In this document: one piece after another, positions 47,936 through 57,089 of the stretch
Layout: each line of letters starts with the position of its first letter
Numbering within the stretch: the stretch's first letter is position 1
Origin: Rhizobium sp. ICMP 5592
GTDB lineage: Bacteria > Pseudomonadota > Alphaproteobacteria > Rhizobiales > Rhizobiaceae
Direction: 5' to 3'
Assembly: GCF_009498525.1 (NCBI RefSeq)
Contig: NZ_QSNT01000001.1
Coordinates: 611,032 to 675,031 of the forward strand
DNA: 64,000 nucleotides
The notes under the pieces: model-generated
What the model saw: only the letters and a program-made list of their open reading frames with translations
Databases searched by the model: none
What the model was told of the DNA's origin: nothing
Position numbers and translations under genes: made by a program

Positions 47936-48886
47936 TTATCCCCTTGCTTCGGCAAGAACAGCGCCGAGCGTGCGCTCGACCAGCGTGACCTTGAAGGCAT
48001 TCTGTTCGGTGGGGTGTGCGCCCGCGAGCAGCGTATCCGTGACCGCTCTTGCGCCCTTCGGAAGATCGACTTCCGCGGCCTCCACGCGCCAGGGCTTGTG
48101 CGCAATGCCGCCGACGGCGACACGGCCGGTTCCACCCGGCTGTACGATCGCCCCGATCGAGACCAGCGCAAAGGCATAGGAGGCGCGGTCACGGACCTTG
48201 CGGTAGATGTGTTTGCCGCCGATCGGCTTGGGGAGTGTCACGGCGGTGATCAGTTCGCCGGGTTCAAGCACCGTCTCGACATGCGGGGTGTCTCCCGGCA
48301 GGCGATGGAAATCGGCGATCGGGATGCGGCGTGTGGCGCCATCGGGCCGCACGGTTTCCACAGTCGCGTCCAGCGCGCGCATGGCAATCGCCATGTCGCT
48401 CGGATGCGTGGCGATGCAGGCGTCGCTGACGCCGATCACCGCATGCTGGCGACTGAAGCCGCCAAGGGCCGCGCAGCCGCTGCCGGGCTGGCGTTTGTTA
48501 CACGGCTGGTTGGTGTCGTAAAAATAGGGACAGCGCGTGCGCTGAAGCAGGTTGCCCGCGGTCGTCGCCTTGTTGCGCAATTGGCCGGAGGCGCCAGCAA
48601 GCAGGGCGCGCGACAGGAGGCCGTAGTCGCGGCGGACGCGTTCGTCGGACGCCAGATCCGTGTTGCGCACCAGCGCACCGATGCGAAGCCCGCCCTCAGG
48701 CGTTACCTCGATCTTGTCGAGCGCCAGGCCGTTGACGTCGATCAGGTGCGTCGGCGTCTCGATCTGCAATTTCATCAGATCGAGCAGGTTGGTGCCGCCG
48801 GCGATGAATTTGGCACCTCTGGTACCTGCCGCGGCCTTTGCGGCTGCCTCCACCGAGGAGGCGCGTTCGTAGCTGAAGGATTTCAT
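47936..48886 (-). CDS. paoB: FAD-binding subunit of a PaoABC-type aldehyde oxidoreductase
   Basis: Middle subunit of 316 residues binding FAD, and in this family a 4Fe-4S cluster. The segment [20 protein letters not shown] (about 18-37) is the FAD pyrophosphate loop, and [14 protein letters not shown] with [16 protein letters not shown] supplies the cysteines characteristic of the PaoB/YagS group. Three bases separate its stop from the large-subunit start, and its ATG overlaps the small-subunit stop. Confidence 0.93.
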   Translation of the reverse strand: MKSFSYERASSVEAAAKAAAGTRGAKFIAGGTNLLDLMKLQIETPTHLIDVNGLALDKIEVTPEGGLRIGALVRNTDLASDERVRRDYGLLSRALLAGASGQLRNKATTAGNLLQRTRCPYFYDTNQPCNKRQPGSGCAALGGFSRQHAVIGVSDACIATHPSDMAIAMRALDATVETVRPDGATRRIPIADFHRLPGDTPHVETVLEPGELITAVTLPKPIGGKHIYRKVRDRASYAFALVSIGAIVQPGGTGRVAVGGIAHKPWRVEAAEVDLPKGARAVTDTLLAGAHPTEQNAFKVTLVERTLGAVLAEARG

Positions 48887-49518
48887 GCTTGTCTCCCCGC
48901 AACTTCGCTAATGGCATCGAGAATGTTGGAATAGGCACCGCACCGACAGATATTGCCGCTCATGCGCTCGCGGATCTCGTCGGGGCTCACCCTGGCCTCG
49001 ACGGTCAGGTCGCCGCTGACATGGCTCGGCGCATTGGCCTTAATCTCTTCGAGCACCGCGACGGCCGAACAGATCTGGCCGGGTGTGCAGTAACCGCACT
49101 GGAAGCCGTCATGCTTGACGAAGGCTGCCTGCATCGGATGGAGGTCGCCGGGTCTGCCCAGCCCCTCGATGGTGGTGATGGTGTCGCCCTCGTGCATGAC
49201 GGCAAGCGTCAGGCAGGAGTTGATGCGCCGGCCATCGACAATGACGGTGCAGGCGCCGCACTGGCCATGGTCGCAGCCTTTCTTGGTGCCGGTGAGGTGC
49301 AGATGTTCCCGCAGGGCGTCCAGCAGGCTGGTGCGTGTGTCGATATCGAGGTCGCGAACCTCGCCGTTCACGGTGAAGGAGACCTTGGAGGAGAAGGGCG
49401 TTTCGGGCTCGGCGGTCTGGGCGCTGGCCATGGGCGGTGCGGCTGTGACCGCCACGGACGCGGCAGTTGCCACCAGCAGGTCGCGTCGGGAGATTTCCAG
49501 GTCGACAGGATTGTGCAT
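48883..49518 (-). CDS. paoA: 2Fe-2S subunit of a PaoABC-type aldehyde oxidoreductase
   Basis: Electron-transfer subunit of 211 residues with two 2Fe-2S clusters. A Tat signal ([20 protein letters not shown]) exports the folded complex to the periplasm. The plant-type cluster is [16 protein letters not shown] plus NSCLTLA; the second is [10 protein letters not shown] plus [15 protein letters not shown] lies before the ATG at 49518. First gene of paoABC; the operon oxidises aldehydes, perhaps connected with the aldo/keto reductase and dehydrogenase genes upstream. Confidence 0.94.
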   Translation of the reverse strand: MHNPVDLEISRRDLLVATAASVAVTAAPPMASAQTAEPETPFSSKVSFTVNGEVRDLDIDTRTSLLDALREHLHLTGTKKGCDHGQCGACTVIVDGRRINSCLTLAVMHEGDTITTIEGLGRPGDLHPMQAAFVKHDGFQCGYCTPGQICSAVAVLEEIKANAPSHVSGDLTVEARVSPDEIRERMSGNICRCGAYSNILDAISEVAGRQA

Positions 49519-49869
49519 ATCAAGCTCCATGTCATGATGAGGTGAAGCGCATAAAGCGCGGCTCATGCGGCAAACGCTGTTGCAACAGCTTCGACACTTG
49601 TTGGGTGCAGCCGCTCGGCCCAGGGGACCCGAACGGACTACTTACCCAACTTAAGAGGTAGGGTGCGACAGGCCCGCGGATTAGGGATCGATTTTCGATA
49701 AGGCCTATGAACTGAGTTCATGAATGGACGGCACGTCGAAAAATTGGCCCGTACGGGAAAAATTGAGAGGGAGATGTCGAAATCGGGTGGGGCCGAACGT
49801 CATTAGATCATAGTCGGTACGGCGGCTGCCGAGCCGAGGGTTGATCTCGTGGACAGGGGAGTTGAGCGG
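49519..49869. other. Divergent promoter region between paoA and the MFS gene
   Basis: A 351-base gap with a perfect palindrome at 49707-49721 (ATGAAC-TGA-GTTCAT) roughly midway. A ribosome binding site GGGGAG serves the MFS gene. No ORF with a good start was seen. Confidence 0.5.
49707..49721. promoter_or_regulatory. Palindrome between paoA and the MFS gene
   Basis: ATGAAC-TGA-GTTCAT has perfect 6-bp arms. It lies 188 bases from paoA and 149 bases from the MFS start, and could bind a dimeric regulator such as the adjacent Crp/Fnr or LysR proteins. No direct support beyond symmetry. Confidence 0.35.
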
Positions 49870-51069
49870 ATGAGCATTTCTTATCGTTGGGTGATCGTGG
49901 GCGCCGGTGCGCTGATGACCTGTGTGGCACTTGGCGCGATGTTTTCTCTGGCGATTTTCCAGGTGCCGATCGTGGCCACCACGAATTGGTCGCATGCCGG
50001 CATCGCGAGCGCCATGACCCTCAATTTCCTGGTGATGGGGCTGGGCGGTTTCATGTGGGGAGCTGCGAGCGACCGCTTCGGGCCGCGTATCGTCGTCTTG
50101 ATCGGAGCGGTGCTGCTGGGGCTGGCGCTCGTGCTTGCGAGCCGGGCGACATCGCTCCTGCAGTTTCAATTGACCTACGGCATTCTCGTCGGGCTGGCCG
50201 CCAGCGCCTTCTTTGCGCCGATGATCGCGACCACGACGGCATGGTTCGATGAAAACCGCGGCCTCGCCGTGTCGCTTGTCTCCGCCGGCATGGGTGTCGC
50301 GCCGATGACGGTCTCGCCCTTCGCTCGCTGGCTGATCTCGGCCTATGACTGGCAGACGGCGATGATGCTGATCGGCATACTTGCCTGGGTCTTGCTGGTG
50401 CCGGCGGCGCTTCTGGTGCGGCGCCCGCCCGTGGCAGCGGACGATCAATCCGCCGATTTGGCCGCCGAAGGCCCAAGTGTGCCGCTCGGACAGATATTCC
50501 GCTCACCGCAGTTCCTCGTTCTCGGCGGCACCTTCTTTGCCTGCTGTGCCGCCCATTCGGGGCCGATCTTCCATATGGTGAGCTACGCGACGATCTGCGG
50601 CGTCGCGCCGATGGCGGCGGTCAGCATCTACAGCGTCGAGGGGCTGGCGGGGCTCGGAGGCCGGCTTCTTTATGGCTCGCTCGCCGACCGCATCGGCGTC
50701 AAGCCGGTCCTGGTTGCGGGGCTGTTGGTGCAGGCCCTGGCGCTCGCGACCTATCTGCTGGTCAGTCAGCTCGGCGAATTCTATGCGCTCGCCGTCATCT
50801 TCGGCAGCGCCTATGGCGGGGTCATGCCGCTTTATGCGGTGCTGGCACGCGAATATTTCGGGCCTCGCGTCATCGGCACCGTCTTCGGCGCGGCGACGAT
50901 GCTGTCGAGCATCGGTATGGCGTTCGGCCCGCTGGCCGGCGGCTGGATCTTCGATACGTTCGGGAATTATTCCTGGCTGTTCATCGGGTCGTCCATGGTT
51001 GGGCTTGGGGCCGTGGCCATCGCGCTCGCCTTTCCGCCAATGCAGCGCCTCAGGTTTCGGCCGGCCTGA
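49870..51069 (+). CDS. MFS transporter, oxalate/formate antiporter-like
   Basis: Major facilitator of 399 residues with 12 transmembrane segments. It begins MSISYRWVIVGAGALMTCVA, and MVSYATICGVAPMAAVSIYSVEG plus GGRLLYGSLADRIG are typical of the OFA/monocarboxylate group. GGGGAG lies 8 bases before the ATG at 49870. Divergent from paoABC and convergent with a Crp/Fnr gene. A carboxylate substrate, perhaps the product of the aldehyde oxidoreductase, is plausible but unproven. Confidence 0.85.
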   Translation: MSISYRWVIVGAGALMTCVALGAMFSLAIFQVPIVATTNWSHAGIASAMTLNFLVMGLGGFMWGAASDRFGPRIVVLIGAVLLGLALVLASRATSLLQFQLTYGILVGLAASAFFAPMIATTTAWFDENRGLAVSLVSAGMGVAPMTVSPFARWLISAYDWQTAMMLIGILAWVLLVPAALLVRRPPVAADDQSADLAAEGPSVPLGQIFRSPQFLVLGGTFFACCAAHSGPIFHMVSYATICGVAPMAAVSIYSVEGLAGLGGRLLYGSLADRIGVKPVLVAGLLVQALALATYLLVSQLGEFYALAVIFGSAYGGVMPLYAVLAREYFGPRVIGTVFGAATMLSSIGMAFGPLAGGWIFDTFGNYSWLFIGSSMVGLGAVAIALAFPPMQRLRFRPA

Positions 51070-51124
51070 TCGCGGATAAAAAAAGTGGGAGGAGGGACGC
51101 CAGGGCGGCCCTTCTGCCGCTTCG

Positions 51125-51877
51125 CTATTGCAGGTAGGACGAGTCAAAATCAGCCAACCGCTCCAGTCTTTTGGAGTCGAGGAGCTCGACCCATCCTTCA
51201 TGAAATCTCATCGCGTTCAGCTCGCGTAATTGCCTGAGAACGCGATTGAAATGAACTGCGGTCAAACCCAGTGCGTCGGCGATCAGCGATTGGGTTAGGG
51301 GACATTGATATGCCGTCTTCGTGCCTAGGCCGACGAGGTTCAATCGCGAGCTCAGCTCAAGGAAAAAATGGGCCACCCTGTCGATGGGTCGCCGCCGGCC
51401 GACGTCAACCAGATGCTGGACGAGAATGGCTTCGTCCCGCAACGTGGACCAGAGTATCGACATGGCGAGGTGGCCGTTGCCGTGAAGTGCTTCGGCCAGC
51501 TCTTGGATATTTATCTCTCCGACCTCGACGCGCGTTATGGCGCAAAGGCTGTCATCGCAATTGGGAAGCAGAATTCGTCGGATGCCTATGAGGTCGCCGG
51601 GGACATGGAAGTTGATGACCTGCCGCATTCCATTGCGCATCAGCTTGTAGGAGCAGGCCCAGCCCGCACAGAGGATATATGCACTTTGGAGAGATTGCCC
51701 CTCATGGGTGATGTCACTTCCTTTCGCAAAGACGCGCTTGCGGATTTCGAGCGAGGCGAGAGCCATCTTGTCCTCAGGCAAGAGGACGACATGCGTCTCA
51801 AGTTTACGCGCGATCGGGCTTGTCAGGAGAAGAGGAGATTTCGGTTTGGCCCCGAGCAGAGAGAGATCATGTGGCAT
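51125..51877 (-). CDS. Crp/Fnr-family regulator
   Basis: 250-residue regulator with an N-terminal cyclic-nucleotide-binding-like domain (about 40-150) and a C-terminal winged HTH (LTQSLIADALGLTAVHFNRVLRQLRE, about 200-225). The recognition helix lacks the E-x2-SR residues of FNR, so it should read a different site. There is no N-terminal cluster of cysteines for an Fe-S centre. AAAGG precedes the ATG. It matches the common rhizobial Crp/Fnr type with the LTQ-LADALGL HTH. Divergent from the secreted protein gene at 52261. Confidence 0.9.
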   Translation of the reverse strand: MPHDLSLLGAKPKSPLLLTSPIARKLETHVVLLPEDKMALASLEIRKRVFAKGSDITHEGQSLQSAYILCAGWACSYKLMRNGMRQVINFHVPGDLIGIRRILLPNCDDSLCAITRVEVGEINIQELAEALHGNGHLAMSILWSTLRDEAILVQHLVDVGRRRPIDRVAHFFLELSSRLNLVGLGTKTAYQCPLTQSLIADALGLTAVHFNRVLRQLRELNAMRFHEGWVELLDSKRLERLADFDSSYLQ

Positions 51878-52260
51878 GGAAGATGCCTTTTAGGTTCGCG
51901 ATTGATCGAGATCGATGCACACACCCTTCGACGACATATTGTACAGAAGCACTCCGCTCACAAGTTTAGCCGGATTAACAAATGGTAAGGGAAGCAGGAA
52001 TCCTTACATCCTCAATGGCGTTGATTCAACAATATTTATAAGGGGTTATAGATCAATTCGCCTCTTTCACACTATCTCGCCGATTGCGCACTTCTTAGTG
52101 AAACAGACGTGATCGGACATATTGATTGAGATCATATCGAGGTCACCCGAAACGGGTCATGACTGAGGCGTGCGGGAGTTTCTACAAACCGGCACATTTT
52201 TGGAAACATGGAACCATGCCGGTTCAAGAAGACCGGCAACAGCTCCTAATGGAGATTGAG
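51878..52260. other. Intergenic region with an FNR/FixK-like box
   Basis: A 383-base AT-richer gap between the Crp/Fnr gene and the secreted His-rich protein. It holds the box at 52122-52135 and the ribosome binding site GGAG before 52261. Other open frames here lack start signals. Confidence 0.5.
52122..52135 (+). promoter_or_regulatory. FNR/FixK-like box
   Basis: TTGATTGAGATCAT differs by one base from the FNR/FixK consensus TTGAT-N4-ATCAA. It lies 126 bases upstream of the secreted His-rich protein gene. It suggests control by oxygen limitation; the adjacent Crp/Fnr protein has a different recognition helix and may not be the binder. Confidence 0.5.
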
Positions 52261-52641
52261 ATGTTCAAAACGCCCAAACCAACAATCGTATTCGCTCTCT
52301 TGGGAACGACCTTCGCGACTCTTACGGTTTCAACGGTTCCCGTCTTTGCCGCGACCACCTGCGCGGGAGACCTTCGGCTCACCAGAACGGAATTGGACGG
52401 ACCCCCGGCCAGTGTCCAAAAGGCTGAAGCCATGGGGCTCTATTCCTCGGCGATCAACGCGCGCTCCAATGGCCAGGACAGGCAATGCGTGGGAGATCTG
52501 AATAAGGCCTCTGCGGCGCTTGCCTCTGCTGCCCCCAACTGGGTCTGGACTGATGCCGGCAGCGTTGGGGTGGATCCGGCATCCACCTCAAGTGAGGGGC
52601 ATCACCAAGGCGGACACGACCACGGCCATAGGGCTCACTAG
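52261..52641 (+). CDS. Secreted protein with a His-rich C-terminal tail, 126 aa
   Basis: Small exported protein. The signal peptide is MFKTPKPTIVFALLGTTFAT with cleavage near VFA (residue 30). The mature part has two cysteines (ATTCAGDL, DRQCVGDL) that could pair, a helical central segment, and a C-terminal tail GHHQGGHDHGHRAH with seven histidines (114-126), which should bind metal ions such as Ni, Zn or Cu. GGAG lies 6 bases before the ATG; the upstream extension is rejected. Behind an FNR/FixK-like box. A role in metal supply or buffering under low oxygen is inferred. Confidence 0.7.
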   Translation: MFKTPKPTIVFALLGTTFATLTVSTVPVFAATTCAGDLRLTRTELDGPPASVQKAEAMGLYSSAINARSNGQDRQCVGDLNKASAALASAAPNWVWTDAGSVGVDPASTSSEGHHQGGHDHGHRAH

Positions 52642-53223
52642 GTTCATATCGTGAAATGCGCGCAAACCCATTGGACTGAACCTGTGACGCGAGTTGCCGA
52701 AATGCCGATTGGCCACTGGTTTGAAATTGGTGTTTACTGATCATGTCGGCCAGTTCGATGCCATCCAGTGTTGTTGATACAGACTGGATGGCATCGAAGC
52801 CCTTGCAGGCCATCAAGAACGAATATTTCACAACTCATCTGTTCAGCGTTGCATGGTCAACGGCGACGCTGCGTTCGGCCATAAACCTGGCCATGCCACC
52901 AGATCCCCCATTGTGATCGCTACCCTGTTGACATCACGATGTAGCTTGAACCCCGCTTCGGGGTAATCCTGTCGTCTTTTGGCACCTTACACACAATTTT
53001 AGACGGCGGAGCCTAGTTGCAGCCATTGCATTTTTCAATTTTTAGCCAACACTTCCCCTGCATCGGATGCATGACCTCTCGGGGAGGAAATCTGGAGGGC
53101 ATCCATCGGCGCTGGTTTCCCGCGCCAGAAAGGCCGGGAGACCCACGCGCAATATGAGTGTTTGGGGGGCCATGACGCGGGCACTGCCCGTCATGTCCTA
53201 GGTGCAACTGGGAGGAATAAGGA
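52642..53223. other. Long intergenic region with a strong inverted repeat
   Basis: A 582-base gap before the MHS transporter. It contains a perfect 16-bp inverted repeat (52754-52798), a small hairpin at 52950-52964 (ACCCCG-CTT-CGGGGT) and the promoter side of the transporter. No ORF with a start signal; no similarity to a known mobile element recognised. Confidence 0.5.
52754..52798. repeat. Perfect 16-bp inverted repeat
   Basis: TTCGATGCCATCCAGT (52754-52769) and ACTGGATGGCATCGAA (52783-52798) are exact complements around a 13-base loop. It lies 113 bases after the His-rich protein gene. No U-run follows, so a simple terminator is not certain; an mRNA-stabilising hairpin or a remnant of an insertion are alternatives. 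Confidence 0.75.
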
Positions 53224-55107
53224 ATGGCAGTCACATCTGTGGATCAGACTTCTGGTCGAGGCATGACCAGGGAAGAGAAGAAGGTGATCTTCGCATCTTC
53301 GCTCGGAACTGTTTTCGAATGGTATGACTTCTATCTCTATGGTTCCCTGGCCGTCTTCATCGGCGCGACCTTTTTCAGCGACTATCCGGAAGCGACCCGC
53401 AATATTTTCGCATTGCTTGCTTTTGCGGCAGGCTTCCTGGTTCGGCCGTTCGGTGCGCTGGTCTTCGGACGGATCGGCGATCTCGTCGGTCGCAAATATA
53501 CGTTCCTCGTCACCATCCTGATCATGGGCCTGTCAACCTTCCTGGTTGGTATCCTGCCCGGCTCGGCCAGCTGGGGCTTCGCCGCCCCGGTCATCCTGAT
53601 TGCGCTGCGCATGTTGCAGGGCCTGGCGCTTGGCGGCGAATATGGTGGTGCGGCGACCTATGTCGCCGAGCATGCGCCCAACGACCGGCGCGGTTTTTAC
53701 ACGTCCTGGATCCAGACGACGGCAACGCTCGGTCTGTTCCTGTCGCTGATCGTCATCCTGGTGGTACAGAACTGGCTCGGCAAGGAAGCCTTTGCTGCCT
53801 GGGGATGGCGTATTCCCTTCATCCTGTCCTTCGTTCTCCTCGGCATCTCCGTCTGGATCCGGCTATCGCTCAGTGAATCCCCGGCTTTCAAGAAGATGAA
53901 GGAAGAGGGCAAGGGCTCCAAGGCGCCGCTATCGGAAGCCTTCGGACAATGGAAGAACGCCCGGATCGCGCTGCTCGCGCTTCTCGGTCTCACCGCCGGT
54001 CAGGCTGTCGTCTGGTATGCGGGCCAGTTCTATTCGCTGTTCTTTCTGCAGAACGTGCTGAAGGTCGACGGTCAGTCGGTCAATATCATGATCGCCATCG
54101 CGCTGCTGATCGGCAGCGGTTTCTTCGTGTTTTTCGGCTGGCTCTCCGACAAGATCGGCCGCAAGCCGATCATCATGGCGGGGCTCGCGCTTGCGATCCT
54201 CACCTATTTCCCACTGTTCAAGGCATTGACCCATGCGGCCAATCCGGCGCTTGCCCAGGCAGAGCAAACCGTCCGCGCCACCGTGATGGCGGCACCTGGC
54301 GATTGCACCTTCCAGTTCAACCCGGTCGGTACGGCGAAGTTCAACAACTCCTGCGATATTGCCACCTCGTTCCTGTCGAAGAGCTCGGTGCCCTACGCAG
54401 TCGTCGATGGTCCCGCCGGCCAGCTGGCGACGGTCAAGGTCGGTGACACCACGGTAATCTCCTATGATGCGGTCGCCGCCGGCGCAAATGCCGCGGCAAA
54501 GAGTGCAGCCTTCACGCATGACCTGAACCTTGCCCTGCAGAAGGCCGGCTTCCCGCTGGCACGCGATCCGGCCAAGGTGCCGGATGCCAAGCTGGATGGC
54601 TTCATCGCCGCAAACCCCGAGCTCAGCCTGAACGCGGCAACGGTCCGGGCAGGAGACAAGACGGTTACTCCGGTTGCCGATCTGATCAAGGCGAAGCTGC
54701 TCACGGCGGAACAGGCCGCCGGGGCAACCGACATGCCGGTCTATACGGTGCCAAACGGCGGCGCCTTCAAGATGGTTGCCGATCCTGCCGCGATCAACTG
54801 GCCGCTGACCATCGCCATTCTGACCATTCTCGTCATTTACGTGACAATGGTCTATGGCCCGATTGCCGCGATCCTGGTTGAGATGTTCCCGACCCGCATC
54901 CGCTATACCGGCATGTCCTTGCCTTATCATATCGGCAATGGCTGGTTCGGCGGTCTGCTGCCGGCAACGGTCTTTGCGATGAGTGCCGCCAAGGGCGATA
55001 TTTACTACGGCCTCTGGTATCCGATCGCGATTGCTGCGATGACACTGGTCATCGGTCTTATCTTCATTCGTGACACCAAGGGCGTCGATCTCAACGCCAT
55101 CAAGTAA
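53224..55107 (+). CDS. MHS-family MFS transporter with an extra loop domain
   Basis: Metabolite:H+ symporter of 627 residues, longer than the usual 430-550. The MHS motifs FEWYDFYLYGSLAVFIGATF (about 31-50), GRIGDLVGRKYTF and RMLQGLALGGEYGGAATYVA are at the front, and MVYGPIAAILVEMFPTRIRY begins the last helices. Between them, residues about 340-520 form a soluble insert with two cysteines (GDCTFQFNP, NNSCDIATSF) and repeated short beta-type blocks (TVKVGDTTVISYDAVAAGA). The insert probably faces the periplasm. Substrate likely a carboxylate or osmolyte; ends at a strong terminator. Confidence 0.9.
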   Translation: MAVTSVDQTSGRGMTREEKKVIFASSLGTVFEWYDFYLYGSLAVFIGATFFSDYPEATRNIFALLAFAAGFLVRPFGALVFGRIGDLVGRKYTFLVTILIMGLSTFLVGILPGSASWGFAAPVILIALRMLQGLALGGEYGGAATYVAEHAPNDRRGFYTSWIQTTATLGLFLSLIVILVVQNWLGKEAFAAWGWRIPFILSFVLLGISVWIRLSLSESPAFKKMKEEGKGSKAPLSEAFGQWKNARIALLALLGLTAGQAVVWYAGQFYSLFFLQNVLKVDGQSVNIMIAIALLIGSGFFVFFGWLSDKIGRKPIIMAGLALAILTYFPLFKALTHAANPALAQAEQTVRATVMAAPGDCTFQFNPVGTAKFNNSCDIATSFLSKSSVPYAVVDGPAGQLATVKVGDTTVISYDAVAAGANAAAKSAAFTHDLNLALQKAGFPLARDPAKVPDAKLDGFIAANPELSLNAATVRAGDKTVTPVADLIKAKLLTAEQAAGATDMPVYTVPNGGAFKMVADPAAINWPLTIAILTILVIYVTMVYGPIAAILVEMFPTRIRYTGMSLPYHIGNGWFGGLLPATVFAMSAAKGDIYYGLWYPIAIAAMTLVIGLIFIRDTKGVDLNAIK

Positions 55108-55117
55108 TGACGGACGG

Positions 55118-55151
55118 AAAGCCTGGCGCGAGCGATCGCGCCAGGCTTTTT
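55118..55151 (+). terminator. Rho-independent terminator
   Basis: AAAGCCTGGCGCGA (55118-55131) and TCGCGCCAGGCTTT (55136-55149) form a 14-bp stem with a GCGA tetraloop, 10 bases after the transporter stop, followed by TTCTTGGGG. Confidence 0.88.
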
Positions 55152-55384
55152 CTTGGGGTATTTCGATTTCCTGACGGCGCAGTATGGAACCGACCGCCGC
55201 CGGCACGGTTGCTTCGTCACATTTCGAAATAACATTTCCCATAAATTGCACTGGTCAGAAACATTCAGACACAATTAGGGGCTAGCTATCATTTTGTTGT
55301 TCGGAGCAGGAGCCTCTGAAACGACACGGTTCACCCATGGCCGGTGCCGGTCGATATCAATTTTGTCGCGGAGCCTCATCTTCA

Positions 55385-56209
55385 ATGCCTTTCCCGTATT
55401 TCTGGCGGCAAAAACAGCTAAAGCATGTCGTGGTGACGACCTTTCATGAAAAGGGGTATCGCGACTATGGTAAGAAGTGCATCGAGACATTTCTCCAATA
55501 TTGGCCCAAGGACATCTCGCTTGTGGTCTATGCAGAGAATGTGCACGTCGAGGAGAAGGATGACCGGCTCCAGGTTTTCGACCACAATGAGAGCCTGCCG
55601 CGTTTGCTCGAGTTCCGGAAAGACTTCGCGGAAAATCCGCTAGCCAACGGAATACGTCTGTCTACGAATAGCCTGGAACGTGATTTCCGGTGGGATGCCG
55701 TTCGCTTTTCCAACAAGGTCTTTGCCGTTACCGATGCGATCCAGCGATACCGAAGCGAGGCGGATCAGTTGATATGGCTCGATGCCGATACGGTCACGCA
55801 CAGCGAAATTCCGCGCAGCCTGATCGATAGAATTGCCCCGCGGGGCAATCAGCTCGCCGCCTATCTGAACCGTAAAATATATCCGGAATGTGGATGGGTC
55901 GGATACAATCTCCGCCACCGCGAAATATTGACCTTCGTCGAGCGCTTCGAAAGCACCTATTCGTCCGGCTATTTCCTGGCGCTGAAGGAAAGCCACGACA
56001 GTTTTGTCTTCTGGAAAATCGTCCAGCAGATGCAGCAGGATAAAGAGGCAAGCTTCAAGTTTCTGGGCTCGAACCGGACCAAGTCCCACGTTTTCATCAA
56101 CAGCGTCCTTGGAGGTTACATGGATCACCTCAAGGGCGACAGGAAAGCTGCGGGGAAAAGCCGCAAAAGCGATCTGTCCTGGCGCCGGCGCGAGGCGTGG
56201 TGGAGCTGA
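55385..56209 (+). CDS. Glycosyltransferase-like protein, 274 aa
   Basis: Soluble protein with the look of a GT-A-fold nucleotide-sugar transferase. LIWLDADTVTHSEIPR puts a DxD motif at Asp133-Asp135; VVVTTFHEKGYRDYGKKC opens the Rossmann-like half, and EILTFVERFESTYSSGYFL follows. The ATG at 55385 has GGAG 11 bases upstream; an earlier start at 55337 has no signal. A basic C-terminal tail (SLSWRRREAWWS-type) ends the protein. It stands alone after a strong terminator, with no surface-polysaccharide genes nearby, so the acceptor is unknown. Confidence 0.65.
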   Translation: MPFPYFWRQKQLKHVVVTTFHEKGYRDYGKKCIETFLQYWPKDISLVVYAENVHVEEKDDRLQVFDHNESLPRLLEFRKDFAENPLANGIRLSTNSLERDFRWDAVRFSNKVFAVTDAIQRYRSEADQLIWLDADTVTHSEIPRSLIDRIAPRGNQLAAYLNRKIYPECGWVGYNLRHREILTFVERFESTYSSGYFLALKESHDSFVFWKIVQQMQQDKEASFKFLGSNRTKSHVFINSVLGGYMDHLKGDRKAAGKSRKSDLSWRRREAWWS

Positions 56210-56324
56210 TCGAACGCGATACGGCTCAAGTCTAAATTTGTTTTTCCGCCACGCATCGCATGAGAGATTTCGTGGGTAAGGAATAATTTACCCACGATCC
56301 GATGCCTGCAACGCGAGTTAATCG

Positions 56325-56717
56325 TCAGACATAGGCGGCCCGAGCGCCGAAATCCGTATTCTCGTCGAAATTCGTCGTGCCGATGCGGTCGCTTTCGCCA
56401 GACAGCGGCGATTGCGCATTGTTCTGCGACGAGCTGGAACCAGAGGCTGTGCTGGACTTTGCGGTTTGGCCGGCGGCACTCGACTGGCTGCTCGAGGATT
56501 TCTGCAGCTTGGCCAGTTTGGCCTCGAGGGCGGTCAGATCCTTTTGGAGCGTGGCTGCTTCGTCGGGGTCCTTCGTGCTGGCGAGTTCTGCCTTCTTTGC
56601 CGCGATTTCGACCTGTAACTTCGCGGCGTCGTCTGAAGTCGACGAGCTCGATGATGTAGTGGTGGACGATGTGCCAAACAGGGATGAGGCCGTGGAGGAG
56701 GATATTGCGGTAACCAT
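56325..56717 (-). CDS. Ser/Thr-rich coiled-coil protein, 130 aa
   Basis: Unrecognised low-complexity protein. It begins MVTAISSSTASSLFGTSS, passes through a Ser/Thr-rich stretch, then a predicted coiled coil (about 29-75, AAKLQVEIAAKKAELASTKD, LQKDLTALEAKLAKLQK), then a second Ser/Gln/Ala-rich stretch and an acidic C-terminus (NFDENTDFGARAAYV). The N-terminal hydroxyl-rich pattern is like proteins handled by type III or flagellar secretion, but no signal peptide is present. The ATG at 56717 lacks a strong ribosome binding site; a TTG at 56756 is weaker. Moderately supported as a real gene. Confidence 0.6.
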   Translation of the reverse strand: MVTAISSSTASSLFGTSSTTTSSSSSTSDDAAKLQVEIAAKKAELASTKDPDEAATLQKDLTALEAKLAKLQKSSSSQSSAAGQTAKSSTASGSSSSQNNAQSPLSGESDRIGTTNFDENTDFGARAAYV

Positions 56718-57089
56718 TTTTGACGTTGCCCATTGTTGTGTCGTGCGGATGTACAATTGTGGCAGCGGCTAGATTAAGCGGACGTAAATGGCCCTTTGCG
56801 CACGACCCGGAGCCAATGGTAGAATGGCAGCATAATGATCCGGAAATGCGGGCGGCTTTATTATGGTTTCCGACGATAAAAGTCTATGAAATCATAATGA
56901 TGAGGTTTCTGGTGGCGAAGCGCGCAATATCTCCCTTGGGAGAGGCGGTCTGCTCCTGGAAATGTCGCGACAAGAAATTCCTTGATAATACCTTTGTTCA
57001 GCAATCTTCGGAAATGTTTGCGGCGGGGTCCGGTGCCGATTTTCTGCGCAGGATTGCTGTTCCCGCCATGCCGTCAGCGTTTCGCCGGC

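Noticed and set aside
52980..53010. Sigma-54-like promoter (TGGCAC at 52980)
   Set aside because: No matching -12 TTGC element at the correct spacing.
53929..55251. 440-codon minus-strand frame opposite the MHS transporter
   Set aside because: The plus strand has transporter motifs and a terminator; the minus frame has none.
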